Below are positions 1 to 5,747 of a DNA stretch of 5,872 bases, piece after piece (the first letter of the stretch is position 1; the number at the start of each line of letters is the position of its first letter). The notes below the pieces were generated by a model. The model had not been told where the DNA came from. It ran no database searches and saw only the letters and a list, made by a program, of their open reading frames with translations. The DNA is from JAHFQJ01 sp046050125 (lineage in GTDB: Bacteria > Pseudomonadota > Gammaproteobacteria > Burkholderiales > Burkholderiaceae). The position numbers and the translations under genes were made by a program. The stretch is from the NCBI GenBank assembly GCA_046050125.1, contig JBJOQB010000172.1, forward strand, positions 1 to 5,872, given 5' to 3'.

Positions 1-1218
1 TTAAAAATGATTTTTCTTTACCTTATGATGTATAAATAAATTAGCAACAAAAACAATAATACATATAGCTGTAATTAGTATATGAGTACTTTTCCAACCT
101 AATGAGATATATAAAAATGATGGAGAAAATGCTCCTATTGTTGCACTGAATGCAATTAAACTATCATTTATCCCTTGTACTTTGTGTTTTATTGCCTCTG
201 GTGTACCTAAAGTAAGCAAGCTACTACCTGCGACATAACCAAAATTCCAACCTAAACCTAAAATTATTAACTCAATAAAAACACTATTATAATCAAGAAA
301 ATATATACCCCATAAACTTGATAACGCTAGTAATAAAAAGCTTAAATGTGTAATTGTCCACACACCAAATTTATTAATTAATTTTCCCGTAATAAATGAA
401 GGTAAAAACATTGCAAGCACATGTGCTTGAATTGCAGTACTTGATTCACTAAATGAACACATATTTTTCATGACTAGTGAAGATTGAATCATAATTAGAT
501 TCATGACTAGATAGCCGATACTACTTGTAATTACAGCACTGATAATAATTGGCAATGAAAACTTTACATCATCTACTGCTAATTCGTGATTATTATGCTT
601 AATATTGTGCGGTGTAATATTTTGTTTTTGTACATTAGACTGCATTCTTTGCCAAATAAATATTACTAGTATATTTAATAAAGCAAAAACTGACATAATT
701 CCATAGCATAAAGAAAATTCTATATATCCTGCTAAATTTTTCAGATTTTGAGCTAAAAAAGGTCCTAATATGCCTGCTAATACACCACCAAATATTACAA
801 ATGAAATTGCTTTTGATTTTAAATTATTGCTTAAGTTATCTGTCGCAGCAAATCTGTAAAAATTAGCACAAGATATGTAAATACCAAGCAAAGCATGGGC
901 TATACACATAAATATAAAATTATGCTTAATAACAGCTAAATATCCCATGATTCCAGCACAGAATAAAAATATACAAGCTAAATAAAAAGTAAATGCACGC
1001 CCTTTCTTTTTCATTAAGCTAGATGCTAAATAACTAAATAGCATTACCATTAAAAACTGTATGCCATAAGGTACTGTACTAAGTTTTATACTTGGAGCTA
1101 ATTTTATACCAACCACAGCACCGATTGAAACTGATAGAACTGCCATGGTTAAATTTATAGTCTGGGCTAAAGATAATAAATATGTTGATAGTGGAAGTTT
1201 GTCTTGTTTATTTTGCAT
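1..1218 (-). CDS. MFS transporter, 12 transmembrane segments
   Basis: This 405-aa inner-membrane protein belongs to the major facilitator superfamily. I count about twelve hydrophobic segments in two sets of six, near 12-40, 50-69, 75-96, 100-122, 137-158, 166-190, then 221-245, 262-280, 287-308, 311-333, 350-372 and 377-397. A hydrophilic, Asn/His-rich cytoplasmic loop (191-220) separates the halves. MFS motif-A-like sequences occur in the 2-3 loop (SSLMKKKGRAF, 66-76) and in the matching place of the second half (GKLINKFG, 278-285). YRFAATD (121-127), SKAISFVIFGGVLAGILGP (135-153) and GLGWNFGYVAGSSLLT (321-336) mark a common but functionally undefined bacterial MFS group. The substrate is unknown. 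It is not a Wzx-type flippase by sequence, so a direct role in polysaccharide export is doubtful. It starts 5 nt after the glycosyltransferase stop, so both share a transcript. The TAA stop is the first codon of the window. Confidence 0.88.
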   Translation of the reverse strand: MQNKQDKLPLSTYLLSLAQTINLTMAVLSVSIGAVVGIKLAPSIKLSTVPYGIQFLMVMLFSYLASSLMKKKGRAFTFYLACIFLFCAGIMGYLAVIKHNFIFMCIAHALLGIYISCANFYRFAATDNLSNNLKSKAISFVIFGGVLAGILGPFLAQNLKNLAGYIEFSLCYGIMSVFALLNILVIFIWQRMQSNVQKQNITPHNIKHNNHELAVDDVKFSLPIIISAVITSSIGYLVMNLIMIQSSLVMKNMCSFSESSTAIQAHVLAMFLPSFITGKLINKFGVWTITHLSFLLLALSSLWGIYFLDYNSVFIELIILGLGWNFGYVAGSSLLTLGTPEAIKHKVQGINDSLIAFSATIGAFSPSFLYISLGWKSTHILITAICIIVFVANLFIHHKVKKNHF

Positions 1219-1223
1219 ATTTA

Positions 1224-2426
1224 TTACACTTTTTTATAAGCATTTATAGTTTTTTGTATGGTAGCTTGCCATGAGTAGTTTTTTGATATTTCAAGTGCAT
1301 TAAGCCCACGCTCTTTGCATAAAATTTCATCTTCAACTAATTCAATAATTGCACTAGTAAACCCATCAACATCATAAGTATCAACTAATGTTGCAACACC
1401 ATTTGCTACTTCTGGTAAGCAACTTGCATTACTAGCAATAACAGGCACTTTACAAGCCATAGCTTCCAAAAGTGGTAAGCCAAATCCTTCATAAACTGAA
1501 GGAAACACAAAAAGCTTAGCTCCGCTTAATAGTAATGGTAAACTCTGCTCATCTACATATCCTAAGTACTTTAACCAACCTTTTTGCTCTAATTTGCTTA
1601 TTCTATCGTGTAAATCTTCACTATTCCAACCCTTACCCCCAGCAATTACTAAAGGATAGTTTTGCTTAATAGTTATTGGTAATTTGTCATATGCATCTAA
1701 TAAAGTAGCAATGTTTTTTCTTGGTTCTACTGTAGCTAAACATAAAATATAATTTGCATGTTTCAAACCAAATTTATTTAAAAATGCTTGTGTTTGTTCT
1801 TCTAAATATGGTTTAAAATTTGTTTGTGCGGCTAATGGTACTGCTTCAATTTTATCTGCTGACCAACCCAAAAAATCAATTACTTCTTGTTTGGTGTAAT
1901 TTGAATCAGTCAAAATAAAATCTACATTTTTAATTGTATAGTTTATTTCTTTTTCCATAAAATCTACTCTAACTTTTGGGTGAAATTGTGGATATTTAAA
2001 TATAGATAAATCATGGATTGTTGCAATAGTTTTACCCGAGAAATTTTTTGGTATATAAAAATTAGGTCCATGATAAATATGGTCACTAAATTTATTTAAT
2101 CTAAATTGCGTAATATATGGATTTGCTAGTTGATAAGCTTTTCTTACATACGCATTATTTTTAAGCATTTTTTTGATGCTTTGAACTAAATTATTAGGGC
2201 TAATATTACTAGGATTATCTGAAGAATTTTGAGGATTTTGCTTAGCATTTGTACTTACTAGGCTGTTAATATCTTGTATCCACTGTCCATAACGGTAGTA
2301 TTTCAAACTTTCTAAATTAGGTTGATTATTCTTATATTGAGCTAAACCGTGAGCTAGTTCTAATGTATAACGCCCAATCCCTGTTAATGGAGGAGTTAAT
2401 GCATCTACGGATAATATGATTTTCAT
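1224..2426 (-). CDS. GT4-family glycosyltransferase, probably of surface polysaccharide
   Basis: This 400-aa protein is a GT-B-fold glycosyltransferase of family GT4 (glycosyltransferase group 1). The N-terminal acceptor domain has TGIGRYTLEL (15-24) and TIHDLSIFKYP (136-146). The C-terminal donor domain has LATVEPRKN (230-238, phosphate-contacting Arg236/Lys237), IAGGKGW (261-267) and FPSVYEGFGLPLLEAMACKVPVIAS (308-332). The last holds the E-x7-E pair Glu313/Glu321 that binds the nucleotide sugar. The closest type is the mannosyl- or rhamnosyltransferase group of O-antigen clusters, so transfer of D-rhamnose or mannose to a lipid-linked glycan at the cytoplasmic membrane face is likely given gmd and rmd nearby. 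The exact linkage cannot be read. An Asn/Ser/Pro-rich low-complexity stretch (about 59-80) looks like a loop insertion. The start overlaps the preceding stop by ATGA; the transporter begins 5 nt after its stop. Confidence 0.9.
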   Translation of the reverse strand: MKIILSVDALTPPLTGIGRYTLELAHGLAQYKNNQPNLESLKYYRYGQWIQDINSLVSTNAKQNPQNSSDNPSNISPNNLVQSIKKMLKNNAYVRKAYQLANPYITQFRLNKFSDHIYHGPNFYIPKNFSGKTIATIHDLSIFKYPQFHPKVRVDFMEKEINYTIKNVDFILTDSNYTKQEVIDFLGWSADKIEAVPLAAQTNFKPYLEEQTQAFLNKFGLKHANYILCLATVEPRKNIATLLDAYDKLPITIKQNYPLVIAGGKGWNSEDLHDRISKLEQKGWLKYLGYVDEQSLPLLLSGAKLFVFPSVYEGFGLPLLEAMACKVPVIASNASCLPEVANGVATLVDTYDVDGFTSAIIELVEDEILCKERGLNALEISKNYSWQATIQKTINAYKKV

Positions 2427-3031
2427 GATTGAATATTTGTTAGTATTTGATTGAATACACCTAGTAATTTTGCTACGTAATCTGTGCTGGAAAAATAAAT
2501 TTCTTGGTCAATATATAAAATATCATCTTGTAATTTTAAAAATCGCCAATCAATTCCATTTGTTACAACACCATATATTATATTTATATTACTATCATTT
2601 TTTTGATTAAAAATTCTTGAAGCTATCATCTCTGCACCAGCTTGGGCAAACCCTTCCTCTAAAGTACGATGTTTAGCTTCAACTATACAAACTATTGGGC
2701 TATCTAATTCAAGTAATGATTTTTTATTTGCAATAATATAATCACAAATCCCTGATAACTTTTCATTTATATTTAGTTTACAACCTGAGAATAATGTAAT
2801 ACGACCTGATTGCTTTTGATATACTTCCCATAGAATCGGTGTAATTAAGTTTTCAGAGCGTGATTTTTCAGAATGGGTTGATGGTAATGATTTTGCTATT
2901 TTTAATATTTGTATTAAAAAATCACTTGGATAGGCAATTTCAATTTGAGGGAATAGGCTTTCAACTATTTGGTAATTTATTGCAAAATCTTTTTGAATTT
3001 GCTTAAAATATTGATAATCTGAATATGACAT
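2423..3031 (-). CDS. Orphan PD-(D/E)XK nuclease-like protein
   Basis: This 202-aa protein has no assigned function but carries a PD-(D/E)XK-type active-site pattern. Numbering from the ATG at 3031: Glu60 in SEKSRSENLITPILWEV (55-71), Asp97 in SGICDYII (93-100), Glu118 and Lys120 in CIVEAKH (115-121), and Gln130 in GFAQAGAEM (127-135). It continues with IIYGVVTNGIDWRFLKL (151-167). I recall a widespread family of uncharacterised bacterial proteins, frequent in cyanobacteria, with the same order of TEKxRSE, FSG, CDF, VEAK, GQxxAEM, IYGxVTxGxxWxFLK. An intact E-D-ExK-Q set suggests catalytic competence. DNA cleavage or repair is inference only; no methyltransferase or helicase partner adjoins it. 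Its TGA stop overlaps the glycosyltransferase ATG (ATGA), implying translational coupling. An in-frame GTG at 3040 would add three residues but lies in the ribosome-binding site. Confidence 0.75.
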   Translation of the reverse strand: MSYSDYQYFKQIQKDFAINYQIVESLFPQIEIAYPSDFLIQILKIAKSLPSTHSEKSRSENLITPILWEVYQKQSGRITLFSGCKLNINEKLSGICDYIIANKKSLLELDSPIVCIVEAKHRTLEEGFAQAGAEMIASRIFNQKNDSNINIIYGVVTNGIDWRFLKLQDDILYIDQEIYFSSTDYVAKLLGVFNQILTNIQS

Positions 3032-3035
3032 GTAT

Positions 3036-3042
3036 ATCACCC
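3036..3042 (-). promoter_or_regulatory. Ribosome-binding site that decides the nuclease-like start
   Basis: GGGTGAT lies four bases before the ATG at 3031. Its GGTGAT part matches the region complementary to the 16S rRNA 3' tail. The GTG at 3040 that could extend the reading frame by three codons falls inside this site, so the GTG is better read as part of the binding site than as a start. Confidence 0.6.
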
Positions 3043-3064
3043 ATAAAATAAAATGATTAAATAT

Positions 3065-3095
3065 ATTATATAGCTAATTCTCTATTTTCTGTCAT
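3065..3095 (-). promoter_or_regulatory. Candidate promoter at the end of the palindromic element
   Basis: On the minus strand the inner part of the left terminal repeat gives ATGACA (3095-3090), five of six bases of the -35 consensus. It is followed by TATATA (3072-3067) at 17-nt spacing or TATAAT (3070-3065) at 19-nt spacing, spanning the junction of element and host DNA. A start near 3060 would leave a leader of about 29 nt before the nuclease-like ATG at 3031. The fit is good, but -10-like boxes are common in AT-rich DNA. Confidence 0.42.
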
Positions 3096-3096
3096 C
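3071..3096 (+). repeat. Left terminal inverted repeat of the palindromic element
   Basis: This arm begins TAGCTAATTC and ends TGTCATC. It matches the reverse complement of 3168-3193 at 22 of 26 positions. The flanking TA at 3069-3070 extends the match to 28 nt when counted as part of the repeat. The next outward bases differ, so the boundary is sharp. Confidence 0.8.
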
Positions 3097-3167
3097 GTTG
3101 TTGTACTTAAAAATCTTCCTAGCTGTACTACTTGTACTATCTTCGTCGGATTTTTTTCCTACGCCTA

Positions 3168-3193
3168 GATGACAAAAAATATAAAATCAGCTA
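3168..3193 (-). repeat. Right terminal inverted repeat of the palindromic element
   Basis: Read on the minus strand this arm begins TAGCTGATTT and ends TGTCATC, mirroring the left arm. Its outermost three bases are the TAG stop codon of rmd. The TA at 3194-3195 is the proposed second copy of the target duplication and gives the last two bases of the final Leu codon. Confidence 0.8.
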
Positions 3194-4108
3194 TAGTTTG
3201 CTAGTATACATATCACTTAATGTTTGCTGTAAACTAATTGGCTCAACTTCACCTACTGCATTAATTAACTTTGAATTATCGCCATATAAAGTCTTAACTT
3301 CATTTGCTCTGATAAAATTAGGATTTATATTTATATTTATTTGATAGCCTGTAATCTCTTGCATTATTTCTATTACTTCTTTTAAATAATGTGTTTTTCC
3401 ACTACAAACATTATAGGTATGTAGTCCATTTTTATTAGCTTCTATTTCTACTAACTTACGGTAGTAATGTGCAACAACTCTTACATCAGAGAAATCGCGA
3501 GCAACTTCAATATTACCTAATGCAATATCTTTTTTATTTTGTTTAAAATGACTTACGATTTTAGGAATTAAAAAACTTTCACTTTGCCCAATCCCAGTGT
3601 AATTAAAAGGTCTAACAATAGTAATTGGTAGTTTATAACTCCACCATTTTGCTACTTGCTCCATTGCTAGCTTACTAATTGCATAGTGATTTTCTGGGTG
3701 TGGAGTAATATCTTCATTTAATGGATTTCCACTATTATTATTGCCATATATATTTGCACTGCTAGCTAGTAATACAGATTGAACGTTACTACCTGATTGA
3801 TATATAGCATTCAGTAAATTTTCCGTACCAATTACATTAGTTTCATAAAAATTATGCAATGATGCATGTGCCACATGAGCAATTGCGGCTAGATGTACAA
3901 TAATATTTGGTTGAATTTGTGTAATTAATTGCTGTAGTGTGTCTTTTTGCTCTAGTGAACAAGCATAAATTTTACTTGATATACTTGAAACATATAAATT
4001 TGAACTTTGTGCAAACCCATATACGTCATAGCCATGTTTCTCAAACTCTTGCCAAACATATTTTCCTGTAAAACCATTAATGCCTGTTATTAGTACTTTT
4101 TTATCCAT
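3191..4108 (-). CDS. rmd: GDP-4-dehydro-6-deoxy-D-mannose reductase (GDP-D-rhamnose synthesis)
   Basis: This 305-aa extended short-chain dehydrogenase probably reduces the 4-keto group of GDP-4-keto-6-deoxy-D-mannose with NAD(P)H, giving GDP-D-rhamnose in the cytoplasm. The Rossmann motif TGINGFTG is at 8-15, HLAAIAHV at 72-79, the catalytic serine region SSANIYG at 116-122, and the YxxxK pair at Tyr142/Lys146 (YAISK). The run RPFNYTGIGQ (166-175), RDFSDVR (204-210), NVCSGK (233-238) and the late GDNSKL (276-281) are typical of the Rmd branch rather than of GDP-fucose synthases. Its length matches known Rmd proteins (about 300 aa). A 6-deoxy-talose-forming reductase (Tld-like) is the main alternative, since the two are close relatives. 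No strong ribosome-binding site precedes the ATG. The TAG stop lies inside the terminal repeat of the palindromic element downstream, yet the C-terminus appears intact. Confidence 0.88.
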   Translation of the reverse strand: MDKKVLITGINGFTGKYVWQEFEKHGYDVYGFAQSSNLYVSSISSKIYACSLEQKDTLQQLITQIQPNIIVHLAAIAHVAHASLHNFYETNVIGTENLLNAIYQSGSNVQSVLLASSANIYGNNNSGNPLNEDITPHPENHYAISKLAMEQVAKWWSYKLPITIVRPFNYTGIGQSESFLIPKIVSHFKQNKKDIALGNIEVARDFSDVRVVAHYYRKLVEIEANKNGLHTYNVCSGKTHYLKEVIEIMQEITGYQINININPNFIRANEVKTLYGDNSKLINAVGEVEPISLQQTLSDMYTSKL

Positions 4109-4127
4109 GTTCAGATTTAATTTGTAG

Positions 4128-4133
4128 ATTATA
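4128..4133 (-). promoter_or_regulatory. Candidate -10 box upstream of rmd
   Basis: A perfect TATAAT reads on the minus strand 19 nt before the rmd ATG, inside the 57-nt gap between the endonuclease stop and rmd. It is preceded by an A-rich tract that could act as an UP element. I see no good -35 at 16-18 nt: the best TTGA-like hexamer (TTGATT) is 24 nt away. In DNA this AT-rich a chance match is possible. If real, it would let rmd be expressed independently of gmd and the restriction-modification pair. Confidence 0.3.
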
Positions 4134-4165
4134 GAATATTAATTTTATTTTTTTATTAATCAATT

Positions 4166-4798
4166 TTATTCATCTTTCCAAAAGCTAATCCATCTGTCAT
4201 ACGGTGTATATTTTATATCATTATTACGAAACCAATTAATTTTAATTATTTTTGTTTGTTTATGATATGCTAATTTTTTAATTGCTTCATTTGTTATTTC
4301 AACACCACGTGGATTTGTACCTTGCTTTGGAAGTTTAAAATAAAATTCTTTACCATACTCATTTAATATTTCTAATTGAACTTCTTTTGGTATTAAATAC
4401 ATACCTCCTTCGCCATTCCAATTAATATGTACAAATAACATATCACACTGAATACTATATGTATTAACAAACTCCAATGCTTTCTGTGCATCAACAGTCC
4501 ATATAAGTTTTATTCCAACAATATTCTTATTTGTTACTGTTTTAATAGAAATTGGTTCATCAAATACTATAACATCTGTTTCATTTTCTGTAATTGGAAT
4601 ATCTGTTATGATATTTTCTTGCCCAAATTGATATATCAATAGTGATATAATAATTCTTTCTCTTGCAGAACCTATTTCCATTCCGATCTTGCCATCTCTT
4701 GAGTTATCAACCTCTGCAAGTTGAAATAGCTTTGGCAATTTTTCTTGTATCTTAGATATAATATCTAAATCACTAAAAATATTATCTATTTTATTCAT
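4166..4798 (-). CDS. Type II restriction endonuclease, ThaI family
   Basis: This 210-aa protein resembles the ThaI restriction endonuclease family, whose namesake cuts CG^CG. I recognise the N-terminal run KIQEKLPKLFQLAE (16-29), GKIGMEIGSARERIIISLL (36-54), TDIPITENETDV (65-76), PISIKT (82-87), KLIWTVDAQKALEF (97-110) and the C-terminal GTNPRGVEI (160-168). The assignment is from memory of the family, without alignment. Likely active-site residues are Asp75 and Lys86 (D-x10-K). The position two before Lys86 is Ser84 rather than Glu or Asp, so the second acid may come from elsewhere, for example Glu41 or Glu48 in the preceding helix. The length is full and nothing is broken. The start codon overlaps the methyltransferase stop (ATGA), and no clear ribosome-binding site precedes it, so translation is probably coupled to the methyltransferase. 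Position directly after a C5 methyltransferase strongly supports a restriction role. The CGCG target is a prediction. Confidence 0.82.
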   Translation of the reverse strand: MNKIDNIFSDLDIISKIQEKLPKLFQLAEVDNSRDGKIGMEIGSARERIIISLLIYQFGQENIITDIPITENETDVIVFDEPISIKTVTNKNIVGIKLIWTVDAQKALEFVNTYSIQCDMLFVHINWNGEGGMYLIPKEVQLEILNEYGKEFYFKLPKQGTNPRGVEITNEAIKKLAYHKQTKIIKINWFRNNDIKYTPYDRWISFWKDE

Positions 4799-5724
4799 AA
4801 ACTAATATCTAAAAATTCTTGAATTGATTTAGCAATATGCCAAGCAAAAATAGGAGGCACGGCATTTCCTATTTGCTTATATGCACTTGAAGTTGACGGA
4901 TAAAATATAAAATCATCAGGAAATCCTTGTATTCTAGCCGCCTCTCTTGCTGAAAGCCTACGCTTGCCATTGTAATGAAACTCTATATTTCCATGATGTT
5001 CTGCTCTCATGGTTGGAGCAAAATCATACTTATTTATTATAGAATTTCCTTGACCTTTATTCATTTTTGCTTTTGACCATTTATGATTAGATACCAAGCC
5101 TTCTTCATAATCTTCAAGGTCTTTTATAGCATCATAAACAAAGCTAGCTTTTGTTTTTTTTATATTATCAAAATTAAATTTTGGTAAATAATCTTTGTTT
5201 GTGCCAATTATAATAACTCTCTCTCTCTTTTGAGAAACACCAAAATCACTAACCTTTAGTAGTCTATAAGATATAGTGTATCCTAAATTCTCAAAATCAT
5301 TAATTATTTTTTTAATTGCATTACCACTATCAATAGTTAAAATACCCTTAACATTTTCTGCAAGAAAAAGCTTTGGTCTAGTATTTTGTATAACATTACA
5401 CATGCTTTTATATAGATTTCCTCTAGCACTATCAAGACCAAGTCTTTTACCTGAATAGCTAAAATCTTGACAAGGAAAACCACCTATTAATATATCACTT
5501 GGAGGAAATACTTCTATATTAAGATTATTAATATCGCTACAAATAATATCCTTTTGGAAATTTTTCTGAAATGTATCACAGGCATTTTTATCAATATCAT
5601 TTGCATATATTGTATCAAACTTTAGTTTTTCAAATTCCTGATTTAAAAACTTGAATCCGCCATGAAAGCCTAAATCAAGACCACCACAACCACTAAATAG
5701 AGATACTATGCTATAATTTTTCAT
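4795..5724 (-). CDS. DNA (cytosine-5) methyltransferase, type II RM modification subunit
   Basis: This is a C5-cytosine methyltransferase, which transfers a methyl group from S-adenosylmethionine to cytosine in a short target site. From the start at 5724 (309 aa) the family motifs appear in order: motif I FSGCGGLDLG (10-19, SAM binding), motif IV GGFPCQDFS (81-89, catalytic Cys85), motif VI ENV (123-125), motif VIII QKRER (165-169), motif IX REAARIQGFP (260-269) and motif X GNAVPP (286-291). The target-recognition region between VIII and IX is short, about 90 residues, as in a mono-specific enzyme. An in-frame ATG at 5745 would add seven residues (MMLRVCN). I prefer 5724 because AAGAG lies 8 nt before it and motif I normally starts about ten residues in. 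The stop overlaps the endonuclease start by ATGA. Methyltransferase-first order would favour protection before cutting; no controller gene is seen. Catalysis is secure; the target site is inferred from the partner. Confidence 0.95.
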   Translation of the reverse strand: MKNYSIVSLFSGCGGLDLGFHGGFKFLNQEFEKLKFDTIYANDIDKNACDTFQKNFQKDIICSDINNLNIEVFPPSDILIGGFPCQDFSYSGKRLGLDSARGNLYKSMCNVIQNTRPKLFLAENVKGILTIDSGNAIKKIINDFENLGYTISYRLLKVSDFGVSQKRERVIIIGTNKDYLPKFNFDNIKKTKASFVYDAIKDLEDYEEGLVSNHKWSKAKMNKGQGNSIINKYDFAPTMRAEHHGNIEFHYNGKRRLSAREAARIQGFPDDFIFYPSTSSAYKQIGNAVPPIFAWHIAKSIQEFLDISL

Positions 5725-5747
5725 ATTACAAACTCTTAACATCATTT

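Larger units (their letters stand above)
3071..3193. mobile_element. MITE-like palindromic element with TA flanks
   Basis: This 123-bp non-coding element sits between rmd and the nuclease-like gene. Its ends form an imperfect inverted repeat: 3071-3096 against 3168-3193, with four mismatches in 26 bp, outer end TAGCT and inner end GTCATC. A further in-register pair, AAAAATC at 3109-3115 and GATTTTT at 3149-3155, extends the symmetry. TA flanks both ends (3069-3070 and 3194-3195), as expected for target duplication by IS630/Tc1-mariner-type transposition. The core holds three copies of GTACT (3103, 3125, 3134) and is less AT-rich than its surroundings. It has no plausible gene, so a transposase would have to act in trans. 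The rmd TAG stop lies in its right end. Removing the element plus one TA restores CTA TAA at the end of rmd. The element type is inferred from structure; I do not recognise a named family. Confidence 0.7.

Noticed and set aside
3038..3040. GTG start for the nuclease-like gene
   Set aside because: The GTG lies inside the GGGTGAT ribosome-binding site for the ATG at 3031, so the shorter form is preferred.
3132..3344. Plus-strand open frame of 70 codons
   Set aside because: It overlaps the palindromic element and the antisense of the rmd 3' end. It has no family signature, and its hydrophobic look comes from AT-rich antisense codons.
3191..4108. GDP-fucose synthase (Fcl/WcaG) for the reductase
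   Set aside because: RPFNYTG, RDFSDVR, NVCSGK and GDNSKL fit the Rmd branch. Fcl proteins have a different pattern and an epimerase function not indicated here.
4138..4160. AT-only inverted repeat (ATTAAT ... ATTAAT) after the endonuclease stop, as a terminator
   Set aside because: The stem is six A/T pairs, too weak for an intrinsic terminator, and such matches are expected by chance in this composition.
5276..5458. Plus-strand open frame of 60 codons
   Set aside because: It lies wholly antisense to the methyltransferase core, including motifs IV and VI, which is clearly coding on the minus strand.
5725..5745. Upstream ATG-ATG start for the methyltransferase
   Set aside because: No ribosome-binding site is at proper distance. 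The ATG at 5724 has AAGAG 8 nt upstream and places motif I at the usual distance from the N-terminus.
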